Shown here piece after piece: positions 1-11,998 of a DNA stretch of 64,000 nt. Under the pieces are notes generated by a model. The model searched no databases. It was not told where the DNA came from and saw nothing but the letters and a program-made list of their open reading frames with translations. The position numbers and the translations under genes were made by a program. This DNA is from Kappaphycus alvarezii (taxonomy: Eukaryota > Rhodophyta > Florideophyceae > Gigartinales > Solieriaceae): positions 1 to 64,000 of the forward strand of contig NADL03000554.1 of assembly GCA_002205965.3 (NCBI GenBank), read 5' to 3'. Each line of letters starts with the position of its first letter. Position 1 is the stretch's first letter.

Positions 1-399
1 GTGATATGCAACTCTTCTGGAAGATGCCGGAGGAATGGATGCCGATAAGAAAGAAGACGCGCATCATCAAGAACGAATCTTCGTAAGATAAGTGGGTCCA
101 TGTAGCGCCCTAAAACATAAACAGATGCTTATCATGAAATAAGAAATGACCTGCGCATCGTTCATCCTCGGAGATATTGCGCAGCCAAAAATAATCTTTT
201 CTTTCCGACTGTATGCTGTGCATGGTTGTGAAGCAGAGCTAGAGATGAAGTTGTGGTGGACGGTCCCGATGAATGGCGCGACCAGCTCCTGACGTACTGG
301 GACCTGCACGAGGTCCTCTCGGGGGACGACCGGAACTCTTCTGGGCGGGTTGTTGTCTCCTGAAGGTCCTCCTCTGGTCATCATCACTGCTTCAGGAGG

Positions 400-950
400 A
401 TCCTCGCCGCCTCAACGTTCCCAATTTGTGGCGGAGAAACGTAAGGTTCCCATAGAGGATACGGGACCAGCCTGTATTCCATATCCGGGGGTAAGGCGTA
501 ACCTCTCAGTCGCACGTCTTGGTTGTTCTTGAGAAATACGTAAATTGGACGGATAATATTCAGATACGTTTGCGACAAGTCTCCAGCAGCTACCATTCCA
601 TATCTTCCTATAGAGTAATGATATATTACCTCCACAAACTCTGGACCTGCTTCCGTGAACCTTCCGTTTTGGAATGAAAATAGAACTCTTATTAATAGTC
701 GGAAATCTTCTTCAGGTAGCAATGGTCCGTTCAACGTACGAAAACATAGGCATATATTAATGTAGAAATGGATGATTACGTGGAGTTCGTAGTAGTCCCG
801 CGTAACCGAGATGATCCATTCCCAGGCCCTTTTTCCTCCCATAGGAATCATTCTATAGTTAAAGATGAGTATGCCCCGTGGTTGCGCATAGTCCTGTGTG
901 AGAAGGAATTCTTCAGGCCTCTGATGGTAAGGGACCAGACGACGTGCATG
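400..950 (-). other. Unrecognised coding tail downstream of fossil A integrase
   Basis: After the integrase C-terminal part (PYHQRPEEFLL region) the minus strand keeps coding for more than 150 further residues that match no gypsy domain I know. Landmarks are CLCFRTLNGPLLPEEDF, RFTEAGPEFVEVIYHYSIGR and PYPLWEPYVSPPQIG. A related phrase, CLCFRALHGP, recurs near 0.1 kb on the same strand, so part of the tail may be duplicated. It could be an extra ORF captured by the element, an unusual integrase C-terminus, or a neighbouring repeat. I assign no function. Confidence 0.5.
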
Positions 951-1599
951 GATGGCCCTCCTTGATCTCTTCCCTGAGCTTGAACAGAGCTGATAGTGCG
1001 GGTGTCTTTCCTCCGTGACGATGCAAGGGTTCGAGTACTTGGTTTGGAAGGCCGGCCACTTCACAGCCTGCTGCATTGCTTTTCCATGTACTACAAGTAC
1101 TTTAGAGCCAACTGAAAAGGTTCTGACTGCAGGTTCTGCATCCTTATTTCTTGTCTGTGTTAGCGCGCGGTGTGATCTCCAGCCTTCGGTGGCCAGTAGT
1201 TCAACTTCCCTACTCTCTTCATCGATAATATTTGTTTCCATGTCTCTCTGTAACATTCTAGGAGCCCTTCCGTACATTAGCTCGAATGGTGAGCGTCCAT
1301 TTCTTCCTCTTCTTCGACGTAGCCGTATAACACTTTTGGTAAGGCATCTTCCCACTGGATTTCATTCTCCAACATAGTTTTCGATATTGCTCGTTTGATG
1401 GTTCCAACCATCCTCTCCGCTTTCCCGTTGGACATAGGAGCGTATGCGAGAACGGTCTTCAGCTGAATCCCTTTCTCTTCCAAAAACGAAGCAGTGAAGT
1501 TGCAGTAAAACAAAGGGCGTTATCCGAGATGATCCTTTTTGGAAGACCAAACGGTTCAATTATTTCTTTTTCGATGAATCTCAGTACCACCTCAGCATT

Positions 1600-3450
1600 T
1601 GCCTCCTCGACTGCAACTGCTATTGGCCATCCAGTAAGATGTTCCACCCCTATAAGGAGATATTTGTTTCCGGAAGAAGTTTCCTTGAACGGGCCCGCGA
1701 AGTCAATTGAGAAGGTTTCAAAGAGACCGGAAACTGGAAAACTTAGAGTTGTCTTATACTTCCGTATTGGAGTGAATTTTTGGCAGTTGTCGCAGCTTTT
1801 CACGAAGTTATAGACGTCCTTATGGATACCGGGCCACCAGAATCTCTCAGTTACGAATTTTTTGGTTGTTTCGAGATCCCAATGCCCTAGCTCATCATGG
1901 AAAGTCCTCAAGATCTTCATTCTTTCTTTCAAAGGGGCCACTAGTCGGGGACCGGCTTTAGTGTGCCGGAAAAGTTTCCCATTCCACAATGTAAAAGCCT
2001 TTTGATTCCTGCGTACCCAATTTCGGTGTTCAAGATCAACCTTTCTCATTTCTAGTCCATCGAGGAATTTGATCAGTCCGTGAATATTAGCTTCGTACTC
2101 GTTATCGTTCGGCAACTGCAACTCGGCGACTCCGACGATGTCCTCCGAAGCTTTTTCATTTGGAATCAGTGCGTCCCTCAAGCGGGATAGGTAATCGGCA
2201 GGCTGATTATTGCGTCCGGGTCTATACACAATTTCAAACCGATATTCTGCGAAAATGTCGAGCCATCGGGCCAAGCGGTGATGTACATCCTTCTTTTGGA
2301 ATGCTGTTTTAAGTGCCTGGTGATCAGTTATCAAGACAAATTTCTCGAGTGATAAAAGGTATACGCGAAACTTTTTCAGCGCGAAGACGACAGCTAGCGC
2401 TTCTTTCTCGCAGACTGAGTATCTCTTTTCCGCGTCATTCAGAGTTCGGCTTGCGAATTGAACAGGGTGTAGTCTTCCGTTTTCATCTTTTTGGGACAAA
2501 ACGGCACCCAAAGACCGTTCTGAGGCATCTGTCTCCACAACGAATGGTCTCTTGAAATCTGGGTACATGAGAACTGGGGGGACACATAGCTTATCTTTAA
2601 GCTCCTGAAATGCAGTTTCCATTTCCTTGTTCCAGTAAAATTTTCCGTTCTTCGTAGTGCTGGCATGTAACGGTGCTGCAGTCTTGGCGAAATCTTTGAT
2701 AAATCTTCTGTAATATGAGGCCAGTCCTAAGAAGCTTCGGACCTCCGTCTTTGAAGCGGGCCTTGGTGCCAACTTTATTTTTTTCGTTTTCTCTGGATCC
2801 ACTCTAATTCCCTCTTGGTCGACGATATGACCGAGTAATTGGATAGAAGTTTTCGCAAAGAAGCATTTGCTCAACTTAATTTTCAAGCTATACTCCGATA
2901 TCCTCTCCACAACTGTCTTGACGTGCGAGATGTGCTGATCCAATGTTTCTGAGAATATGACGACATCATCGATATAGACTCTTGCGAATGGAAGTCCTTT
3001 CAAAACCTCGTTCATCATTCTTTGGAATGTAGCTGGTGCATTCATGAGACCAAAAGGCATCACTTCGAACCTGAACGTACCGGCTTTGCTGGTAAAGGTT
3101 GTTTTTTCCTTACATTTTTCATCCAATGGAATCTGCCAATAGCCAGTGTAAAGGTCAATTGAGGTGAAATATCTCCCGTCCTTCAGGTCCTCGAGGATCT
3201 CCTCCATGTTCGGAATCGGAAATCGATCGGGTATCATTCTCTGGTTCAGTTGTCGGTAATCGACGCAAAAACGCAGCTTTCCATCCTTCTTTGGTGCGAC
3301 CACAACTGGAAACGACCATGGGGATGAAACTGGTCGAATAATATCATTTTTCAGCATACTTGTAACATTTTCTGAGATAAATTGGTCATATTTTGGCGGT
3401 TGACGTCTAGGCTTGTGGTAAATCGGTTGAGTGTCGGTAAGTTCGAACGA
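1600..3450 (-). other. Pol core (RT, RNase H, integrase) of gypsy fossil A
   Basis: This is the enzyme core of fossil A. The RT half carries the palm motifs FCVDYRQLN, FTSIDLYTGYWQIPL and YIDDVVIFS. RNase H follows with ETDASERSLGAVLSQ. The integrase zinc domain contains HDELGHW, then CDNCQ, and its core begins with SIDFAGPF. These are textbook Ty3/gypsy signatures, so the family call is secure. Bounds are domain estimates, not gene ends. Confidence 0.9.
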
Positions 3451-6059
3451 GTGAGTAACCGGTACACTTGCTTGTCTTAAATCTGAAACGCTCCATGCAA
3501 TTACTTCGGAAGATGTTAACATGTCGGATATTTTCAGTGAGGCGGGGGCGGGAAGGTGCTGCACTTTTCCTTGGATTTCTGCCATTTGGCGCCCTTTTTC
3601 TTCTTGATCCTCAACCTCAATATTTTGAAGGACCTCTTCCGTCGTGCTCACATCTTCATATATGGAATTCGCGTATTCTTATTTTCTTTGCAAAGGTAAT
3701 CTTCTTTCATGCTCCGAATTCTGTCCTTTGATTCGATATCATCGCAAAAAGAAACACATTCGGGTTTCAAACTTATCCTAGAATCCCAGTCGTCATCTGT
3801 TTCAAACCCGGAATCATAATCGTCCCATGCCATGTTCATTACCCCCGAGGGTACCCTTTTCCACTTCCGAAAGTGTTAGTTGGTTCCGAATCTTCGCTGT
3901 CATAGCTAGAAGTGAAATCTTCACTGTCCGTTTCTTTTAAATCTTCAGGATGCGTGCTTTTGTCGAAATCCAGGGGCATCTTCACGGTTCTGCCGTCAAT
4001 ATTAACTGAAACCATTTGGTTGCCCAAGTCAATGCATGTCCTAGTCTTTCCATGGTAGGGCAGCCAATGATTGCATCGAAAGGGAGATCCGGCATGACAA
4101 GAAAGTCTACATCAACTTTAGAGTCCCCAAAGAACACGGAAACCTTGTCAACAGTGCCCATGCATTTTGAGACGGTTCCATCCGCTACAGTTATTTTTCG
4201 AGTCGTTGGAGTAATTTCGAGACCTAGATCTGTCACCAAAGTTTCTGAAATGAGGTTTGGAACAGCACCCGAATCGAAGAGAGCTTGGGTTTTCATACCC
4301 AATACTTTGACTGGTACCAGCTTAAGACGTCTTGGTGCTGTCGAGGCCGATTGAAGAAACAGTTTCTTACCCTTAGCGGACTTATTAGACCTGATAATTT
4401 TTTTGAGTTCTTTTCTCGCATCCTCTGCGTCGCCCCTCAAAAGTTGACCAAACGTTATCCCAGTTGGGGCCGATGCAAGCTCAGCCACCAAATTGTACCT
4501 CTTCACATACTCTAGTACGTCCTTAGAGATACTCTTAACTTTCTTACTCTTTTTCGCTTCTTGGCCGGAGTGACTCCCACTCCTGGAACAACTTGATCAG
4601 ACCTCTTGGTTCGAGGAGGTACAGGTGCTGGGATATGCTCCAGCATTCCATACTCTAGCCTAGGTTTCTTCGATAAAATGTTCCCTTCCCCATCCCTTTT
4701 TGTCACATTGACTTGACTAATCTCTTCAGCGATGGATACGTTACCGGCATCCGTCAACCTTTGATCCCTTCTATTTTGTAAGATTTTCACCTCTGGTCCT
4801 GACTCACTCCTCGCTTCCGATAAATTTGCTCTTCTGTTGTCTTTAGACCAGCAGTTACTTTCATGATGCCCATATCGACCGCACTTTGCACAACGAGTGT
4901 TTCTATGTGGATTATCAGGACACCTGTTTGCAAAGTGTCCAGGCTTGTGACAGTAAGAACAGACTTCTGCGGCCTTAGGGGCCCCAGACTGGTTCTTCTT
5001 AATGGTAAGAGTAAGGCTTTCCAACTGCGAGGTTATCATGTCAAGTCGATTATCGAATCGGGTTTCCAACCTTTCTTCCAAGTTTTTGACATCGCTCCTG
5101 ACAGATTCTAATGCCGCTGCACTAGTAGCCGGCCTTTGATAATTTTTTCAGGATGTACGATAGACATCGATGTGCGGGTTTCCCTCGGTACCTCACTCAG
5201 TGACTGAAACGTCTCTGAATTTTTGACAAATTCTACTATGGTACCCTTCAGTTCATCAAAAGTGTGAGGGCCCTTGATGAGGAGGAAATCGGAGAGCCGC
5301 TTATCCCCATAGCCGCCTTACGCAGCATTCCGTACTTGGCTTGGGCGTTGAACCCAGCCTTTTCATAAAGATCACACAAGTACACCAATGAGCTTAACAA
5401 ATCGTCGAAGTTGAGCCGGGCCTCTATGGCGTACGAATCATCTCATCTGGTTCTACCTCCTTAGCATACTCTTTCACAAGCCACTCACATACCTCACCGA
5501 AGTTACGCCCATTCCCGTTAAGAGACCACCCGTCGATAAACTTGGACTTATATTTGTGCTTTGCGTCACCATGAAGATAGGCGAAGATACTTGCGGCCTT
5601 CTCTTCATCGCCCTTCTCTCGCATCACAACGTTGACATATGTGTAAAGAAACTCCTCAACGTCTTCAGTCTTGCCCCTGTGAACGTTATACGAGCAGCGT
5701 TGAGATCCATGATTACAGAAAAGAAATCCCCCGAAGTGTTCCTTACTACTGCTCAACTCGAATACCTCGGGTGCAACCCCCTCCACGAGAGTACCAAATG
5801 ATAGGGGTAAATCGGCGGGGAAGAGATCCTCAGAACCAATTACCCTGAGAAGGAGGTGTTGCGAGCGACAAAAGTGCTGCCGTGGTATTGTTGAACGAAC
5901 AAAAGGGAGTGTATATAGAAGAGAGTTGAGGAAGCTACAAGCAAGTATAAAAGGGGCAGGGTCTACCACCGACGCTCTGCGACTGGCGTAAGAAAAAGTT
6001 TTCTTGGGTCTGAAGTTGACTCTCAACTTCCTACTACTCGGGACTTGGCTTGAAGTTGT

Positions 6060-6890
6060 CTGCCAACTTGCTTCACCTCCACTAAAGGAAGCAGTTTACT
6101 CGGCTTATATAGACTTTTGGCTACCCCAAAAGTCTCAACAAACATACTAATAACCATAAAATGTATTCACGGTAATCGTGTGAACCAGAGAGACTATTAG
6201 AAGATATTTCCTCAAGGTAAATATCTAGGTGCCATACCCATGCCAGCCATCCATCGGCCAGGGGTGGGAATTGATGTGGCCATTATATAGACCTTTCAGA
6301 GCTACTTGTCGTATCACCCACAACCTGGAACTGTACTGACATCTACTATGACAGCGTGTCCTAAAATGAAAAAAATCAGCCGACGAATTTGCCACACTCA
6401 CCCAAATTAAAAATATCTTGCAAATTCAAAAACTGTAAAAATATCTTCCCAATTCCGATACTGTATACAATCATGGTCCTCATCTAGATTTTTCGTGCGC
6501 GAATTTGCGCACATCAGAAAGCTCTGTTGGCTCCAGTCGACGTGATATATCACTATTACGCACAGTACACAAACAGATACCGCAAAGTTGTGCCTTTTGT
6601 ACTCTTGAACTCTATCGCCTCTATTCCCCTTCCCTCTTGTCGTCTCCGCCGTACTGACCGCCACCGCGTGCGTCTCGCACCAGCGCTCGCGGGTTCCTTC
6701 TCGCGAAACGCGTTCATCCTTCTTGTTTTTGTTGCTTTCTCTTTTGTTTTTCAAGTATTTACTCCCGCGGGTAACACTATTTCGTGTCTGTGATCTCCCG
6801 ACTACCCGAGTGATCTCGCGCCTGCACGTGCAGTCCCGCCCCTTCGGTCCCTTTCTTCATCGGTCCTGGGCCAGCCCTCGTCATACCACA
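6060..6890. other. Noncoding spacer between gypsy fossil A and the LINE
   Basis: No convincing gene. The part nearest 6.1-6.4 kb should hold the 5' LTR and leader of fossil A, but I could not find a matching second LTR. Reading frames here have no domain and overlap each other on both strands. Confidence 0.5.
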
Positions 6891-6893
6891 CTA

Positions 6894-7607
6894 TATGGCG
6901 CCGAAAACAAACCGTCCCGCTGCCACCCTCAGCAACCCCGTCGTTGCTCTATCACATGCGCGCTGGATTTCTTGGTTAAATCCGCCTCACTGCTTGACGG
7001 AGCTGTGAACCTTGCTGACCCCGCATCAACCGATCATTTCCTCGCATCCGCCCTGCAAACCTCTACGTTCAACGCGCTTAAGCCGTCTTTCAGAACAACC
7101 CGCAGTTTAGGTCTGTCCTGAACATTCTAACGCGCTTGTCGGCGTTGACGTTTCCGCACCCCGTTCTCCTTCCGCTTCCGACGCCAACTCGCCTGACGAG
7201 GATCCTGCGGCCACAGCACCGGCCCCGTATCTGCGAGCGGTCAAAGCTCCAGCGGCCCCAGCCCCGGTGCGGACCCACCCTATTCGGCGGCTTCCGCCCT
7301 CGGTCGTCAAGGCTTGACTGAGCATCGCGATCTCGACGACGCCCGCCTAGCCCGTAAGTTTGCAGGCACTGTTCGCAATGCCACCCGCGGCCTTTTCGGA
7401 GGTAATCAGAAGCGTTTCGTTCGCGTTTCTGTTCCGTCGACCTTCCAGATCCACAACCCATCCCAGTTTCGCGCCGCCATCTCTGCCGGGGGATTCCCTG
7501 GTTCCTGCTCCATTATCCAATCCGCAGATCCGAACCACTTCTATATCTGTGCGGCGGAGCGCGACTTATCTACGGTCAACGCTGCATACGACTCTTACGC
7601 ACCTTAG
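6894..7607 (+). pseudogene. LINE L1 ORF1-like region
   Basis: GC-rich coding-like DNA upstream of the RT. It begins near ATG 6894 (MAPKTNRPAATLSNP). Several open segments in different frames follow, including one at 7314-7607 that contains RKFAGTVRNATRGLFGG and KRFVRVSVPSTFQIHNPSQF. Its place before the RT suggests the LINE's first ORF (RNA-binding, gag-like), but no zinc knuckle or RRM is visible, so the role is inferred from position. It is broken by at least two frame changes. Confidence 0.45.
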
Positions 7608-7656
7608 CGCAGCATTCTGACAACTTTGACGCACCAAGCTTACCTTCTCCGGCATA

Positions 7657-8650
7657 ATGGATCTAGAGAATGATCTCTCGGCTGATGACCTCGTTGCAGT
7701 ATGGCAAGGTCTGCGTTCTGAAATCTCTCGCTTGGAAGACGACAATTGCAAATGGTCTCCGGCTCGATCCTTCGCCACCGCTCTCCGGGATATCGATACG
7801 AAAATACTTGCCAAACTGTCGGACCTCCCTGGTTTCCCTGGAGCAGTCCCTCTGCCTCCCCACCAGCAGCGGCAGGTGGATTCAAACGCCGCCGTACCCA
7901 GACTGCCCCTGTTCCGCCTCAAACGGATGGCTGGATTACGGTCGTGCCCCGAATGCCCAATCGCCCATCCCTCCGCTCCCTACTACACCAGCAGACACAA
8001 CCCCTATGGTCTCCTCGAACACATTCCCGCCCCCGATGCCGACATGGATCCTAACGCATGAATCTCCCAGCTGTGAATCTAGTTTCAGGACCATCCCAGT
8101 CACCCCTCACCTTCCGCTCCCTCCTCTCCGCCCCCTTCCCTGTTCTCACCTTCATTCCTCGCCGGTCCAAGCCGCGGCTTACGACTTATACTTTGCTGCC
8201 TTGTACCGCGTTATATCTGCTCCATCGCCAGAGCACAGGACTCGAGCCCTTCTGGAACTTCTTGCCATCCCGAAGTTGGTTTTCCGACACAACCGCCCCC
8301 GCGCTCTTGGCCGCCGCCGCAGGGAAAATTGCTCCAGCCTTGTCGACCGCATCCGCATGGCCTCTAGCCGCCTCTATGATGACCTCTTCGATGAGGCCTC
8401 CTCGTTGTTCATCTCCGCCACCCCCTCTCCGATTCCATCCCCTCCCACCCTCGCCCGCCCTGACACGGCCCTTCGCAGATGCCGTCGCTTCCTCTCCCGG
8501 GGTAGCCCTTCCCGGGCCACAGCAGCCCTTCTCCAAGTCGATCCCCCACTCTCCCCCAGCGAAGCTACCTTTCAATCCTTGGCTTCACTTCATCCCCGCC
8601 CCCCATCCCAATCACTCCCATGCCCCCTCACGGTTTGCCTCCGGCGCTAA
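7657..8650 (+). pseudogene. LINE L1, N-terminal part of the RT polyprotein
   Basis: An ATG at 7657 opens a frame with acidic helical sequence (MDLENDLSADDLVAVWQG). From about 8.2 kb a second frame takes over with RRCRRFLSRGSPSRATAALL and VDPPLSPSEATFQSLASLHP. That arginine-rich helix followed by a short linker commonly precedes the RT of this LINE type: the element-encoded protein reads on into the PGADGLSP motif at 8.7 kb. Serine- and proline-rich stretches between may be linker. The frame shift near 8.06-8.2 kb shows decay. Confidence 0.55.
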
Positions 8651-9700
8651 AGTTCTCGGTCTCGGATGTCCGCCGTGCCATTCACAGCCTGGATCCTTCA
8701 ACCGCTCCTGGGGCCGATGGTCTATCCCCAGTGTTCCTGCGAATGCTGCTTCGCCCGGCAGGTGGGGTCACGCCCGGAGGGATTGCCTACATGCCCTGAC
8801 AAAGTTCCTCAACCTCTGTTTGAACAGCGATCTGCCGGCCGCGTGCCGCCCGTATTTCTGCGGAGGCCGTCTTACTGCGCTGCCGAAGCCAAACGGGGGA
8901 ATCCGTCCGATCGCGGTTGGGCTTCTACCGACGCCTAATTTCTAGGCTCGCGGCACACAAAGCCACCCCCGCCATCCGCTCTTACCTTCTGCCCCATCAG
9001 GTCGGGGTAGGCGTCAAGAACGGCACCGATGCAATAATTCATTCTGTGCGTCGTCTTTCCCAGAGATCCGAGTTCCACGATCACGTCTTGGTCCAGATCG
9101 ATGCTCGCAACGCTTTCAATTGCATCTCCCGCCAGCGCATTCTGGAAGCCGTACAGACACATGCCCCAGGCCTCGCGCGGTGGGTACACTCTTGTTACGA
9201 TGCTCCTACAGAGCTTGCTTTCGGACCTACTATGTCCGTAGTTCAGAGGGCACTCAGCAAGGTGATCCCCTCGGTCCCTTGCTCTTTGCCCTAGCTCTCC
9301 ATCCGCTCTTGCTATCGTTACAGGAGAAGTTCTCACCTGCCCTGAACGCTTGGTACGCAGATGACGGTAACATTGTTCTTCCTCGATCCCAAGCCGCTGC
9401 TGCCATCCGTTTCATCCAGCTTGAAGGAGGTCCACTAGGGTTCCAGCTCAACCTTGCCAAGACCCAAGTTTACGGCTTCTCCCCTTCCCACTCCCCTTTG
9501 GCACTTCCTTGCCCCTTTTCAACCCCCCTGGTTTTATCGTGCTGGGATCCCCGATTGGCTCGGACGCTTTTGTTTCCCAATTTTTCGCAGGCCGCCAAAA
9601 CGAAGTTGACCGCATCTTCCAATCCCTTCGAGACTTGGATGATGCTCAATTGGCTTTCCACTTACACCGCTTCTGCGCGACGCCTCCAAGGTCATGCACT
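8651..9700 (+). pseudogene. LINE L1 reverse transcriptase domain
   Basis: RT motifs occur in the right order: STAPGADGLSP (about 8.70 kb), LTALPKPNGGIRPIAVG (about 8.87-8.93 kb), QIDARNAFNCIS (about 9.10 kb), EGTQQGDPLGPLLFALAL (about 9.25-9.30 kb) and the catalytic WYADDG (9351-9368). The domain copies element RNA at the target nick. It is spread over at least four frames, so no full RT can be made from this copy. The motif set is that of LINE/group II-like RTs, not LTR-element RTs. Confidence 0.85.
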
Positions 9701-9833
9701 TGCTGCGTACGCTTCCCTCCACTCAATCTGCGGTTCTCGCCGCTAGCTTCGATCAGAAGCAGAGGGAAGCGTTCCACCAATTGCAGCTGCCCTGTCCAGA
9801 GCGAGCCTGGCTCCAAGCCTCTCTCCCCTCTCA

Positions 9834-10912
9834 ATGGGCGGTCTAGGTCTCCTGCAAACTTCAGACATTACCGAGGCTGCATACGCAGCATCTGTAATTG
9901 ATTCTTTTGGACTTATCTCCGACCTGCTTGCCCTTTCCCAGGACCGCCACTTGGAAGAGATCCCTCGGTCTGCCATCTCGCTCTTATCCTCCCGCCACCC
10001 GCAGCTGTCTTCGTCGCTTACAGCTACGGCTCTTTTCGAGCGTTGTTCATCGCCGGTCCCCGGCGAAAGGCTCCAGTCTGCGATCACAACTGAACTCATG
10101 CTATCGAAGTCCGATAGCTTGTTCTCGTCCGCGGCAGCCCACGACCGAGCACGGCTCCTCTCCGTGCGCACATCCTCCGCATCGTCTGTTTTCTCTTCGC
10201 TTCCTCACCCCCACCGCGGTACGTACATGTCCTCTTCTGCGTGGAAAGTCGCTCTGGCTCTACGTCTCGGCATCGCACTATTCCCTGGATCTACTCGCTG
10301 TCCGGTCTGCTCCCGCCGCTCGGCCGACATCGCACCCGTCTTAGATCCAAGTGGTCAACACGCGTTGACCTGCAAATACGAAGACGGAATGACTCGTCGT
10401 CACCACATCCTCCGCAACGTTCTTGCCCGCTACTGCAAGGAAGTTGGGATCGTCGCCCTCGTCGAACATCCGCTCCTCCACCAGGTTCCCGACTCATCTG
10501 GGCATTCGGAGTCCCCCGTGCTACGAATGGACATTTACATACCCGCTGCATACGGGCTTCACAGTACCGATATCGCTGTCGACGTTACTGTTGCCCACCC
10601 CTCCGCACGCCGCCACATTTCGCCAAGTACGGTTACTACCGGCGCCGCCACGACACTCGCAGAGCGCGAGAAACATCGTCATTACGGCACTTACTGCAAC
10701 CGAAACGATATCCTCCTCTCCCCCGTCGGATTGATATCTATGGCGCCTTGGGCGACGACGGTAAGGCTTTTTTCCGCCGCCTTGCTTCCTTCGCTGCTTC
10801 CCGTCGCAGTTCCTCTCCTCAACAGGAGCTCCGCGACTTCGTTACCCGTTTTGCATTTAGTCTCCAAATAATGCAGGCGCGACAAGTTTCTGCCCGCCGC
10901 CCGCATCCGTAG
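9834..10912 (+). pseudogene. LINE L1 zinc finger and restriction-like endonuclease C-terminal part
   Basis: A 345-codon frame (9834-10871) holds a CCHC-like finger, CPVC then HALTC about 20 residues later (near 10.3-10.37 kb). It is followed by the endonuclease-like RMDIYIP and DIAVDVTVAHP (near 10.53-10.6 kb), which fits a PD-(D/E)xK core. The very end slips to another frame, which ends at 10912, where the conserved last subdomain runs GLDIYGALGDDGKAFF to FAFSLQIMQARQVSARR. In REL-type LINEs this region binds and nicks the target. The same module recurs in seven or more fragments elsewhere in the window. Confidence 0.75.
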
Positions 10913-10983
10913 TTTATTTATGAATACCCTCCGCACGCCTCTGTGCGACATTGTACGACAAATAAAGATCTACCACCACTCTT
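10913..10983 (+). terminator. LINE L1 3' tail with poly(A) signal
   Basis: The short 3' UTR ends with AATAAA at 10961-10966 followed by GATCTACCACCAC. It is duplicated at 15.64-15.77 kb in a 5'-truncated copy, which places the 3' end of this family near 10.98 kb. Confidence 0.6.
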
Positions 10984-11039
10984 TGGGCTGTAATGTATAA
11001 TGTGTTTTTTGTGGTTACTGTTGTATCATAAAACTGAAT

Positions 11040-11290
11040 GTATTCAATTGAATACTTCGTGGGTCAATTTTGAATTCTTTACAGCGGCACTCCGCTTTGA
11101 CAGTAACCTCCAATGCCGCTTGTTTGCTGGCTGGCCTCCCTTCCACCTTCTGGTAGATTGGAGTGCCATCCACAGCTTTCGACGCATCGTACGGTTTCGC
11201 AATTGGCTTGACAATGATACGATATCTACGCTCCGGTACAAATTTACTGGATACCAACCCATATATCTACCACAGTAAATTAACCCCCAT
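11040..11290 (+). mobile_element. LINE C-terminal end plus 3' tail fragment (L11)
   Basis: The plus strand reads QRHSALTVTSNAACLLAGLPSTF, matching the last helix of the LINE endonuclease part found at 27.9 and 39.5 kb (SNAACLLKGL, SNAACLLAGL). The sequence then runs about 130 bp into a tail ending CAGTAAATTAACCCCC. An inverted copy of the last 75 bp or so of that tail lies at 26.52-26.59 kb. Confidence 0.6.
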
Positions 11291-11713
11291 TTACACATTT
11301 TGAGATGACCGCGCGCGCACGCGATTCAGTAAAGATTGAGCAAGTATTGTATTCTCCACTAAGTACCTGATATATGCAGTTTGACCTTCTACTGTAATAG
11401 AAGAAATTACAGTGAACTTGGCATAAGATTTGTAAGCTGTAATCTAGATTGAGCAAATCCAATTTCAATGAAGAAACTGTGTCTGTCGAATGTGAAGAAG
11501 TTTAATGCGGTCAGTATTTACCGGACTTTACTGTACTTTACAGAACTGCTGTACCTCTGGGGGTACATGGTAGGGACATTATTTATTTTAGTACTGAACT
11601 GCACGGTCCTAGCATTTGCGGTGCACTGTGTAGCCCTGTATCGCTGATATTTGTACTACACACATTTACTGTACTCGCCCGTTCACGACAAATTTCGGTT
11701 TCTCTCCACTTTC

Positions 11714-11998
11714 TTTGCGGAGGAACGTTTGGGTGTTTTACTCTTGGAAGATGTAAACTTTCTTTGCGGTGATGTGAAGTAAAAAATGCCAGCACGGTGT
11801 CTATGTAGGAAGTGTTCTGTGGCAGTGGATGTACAACATGAACCGGATTGTCCTCACATTTGGCATTGCATTCTACAGAACAGATTGTAGGCAGCGGACG
11901 TGTCATTTCTGTGGTAATCAGGACAGCTTTGGGTCCTGAAAATTCTCGGCTCGAGGAGATACCAAGCGTAAAACACCCAAACCTTTGCCCAGCTTTAA
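11714..11998. repeat. Short inverted-repeat unit (MITE-like)
   Basis: The left end carries TTTGGGTGTTTTACTCTTGG (about 11.727 kb). The right end carries the reverse complement with one mismatch (about 11.966-11.985 kb). The two ends face outward around 220 bp with no coding potential. The same terminus recurs near 16.47 kb and, more diverged, near 12.97 kb. Confidence 0.5.

Larger units (their letters stand above)
1..6060 (-). mobile_element. Ty3/gypsy LTR-retrotransposon fossil A
   Basis: Minus-strand gypsy element whose 3' end probably leaves the left edge of the window. Parts in order, from high to low coordinates: gag (about 6.0-5.2 kb); gag zinc-knuckle part with two CCHC boxes, CSYCHKPGHFANRC and CAKCGRYGHHESNC (about 5.0-4.8 kb); aspartic protease with LFDSGA (about 4.5-4.0 kb); reverse transcriptase with YIDD (about 3.4-2.8 kb); RNase H (about 2.7-2.2 kb); integrase with an HHCC zinc domain and a catalytic core (about 2.0-1.1 kb); then an unrecognised coding tail. 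The order PR-RT-RH-INT fixes the Ty3/gypsy class. It is broken in roughly half a dozen places but keeps a very long open pol region, so it looks like the youngest LTR fossil here. The LTRs were not resolved by eye. Confidence 0.92.
6890..10983 (+). mobile_element. LINE (non-LTR retrotransposon) with restriction-like endonuclease end, nearly full length (copy L1)
   Basis: Plus-strand non-LTR element. In order: an ORF1-like region (about 6.9-7.6 kb); a Pro/Ser/Arg-rich region (7.66-8.6 kb); reverse transcriptase (8.65-9.65 kb); a zinc finger plus restriction-like endonuclease (about 10.3-10.7 kb); a short 3' tail with AATAAA. There are no LTRs, protease or integrase. The endonuclease lies after the RT rather than before it, which points to the REL-type LINE group (R2/NeSL-like) rather than APE-type LINEs. 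The coding frame changes at least six times across the element and some segments contain stops, so this copy is dead. A short 3' copy at 15.64 kb confirms the 3' boundary. Confidence 0.85.

Noticed and set aside
6407-6754. 115-codon minus-strand frame of Lys/Arg/Glu and Val/Cys runs
   Set aside because: No domain, competing frames on the other strand, and a position in the spacer or LTR next to fossil A.
8186-8575. Gly/Ala/Arg-rich minus-strand frame
   Set aside because: Shadow of GC-rich LINE coding sequence on the plus strand.
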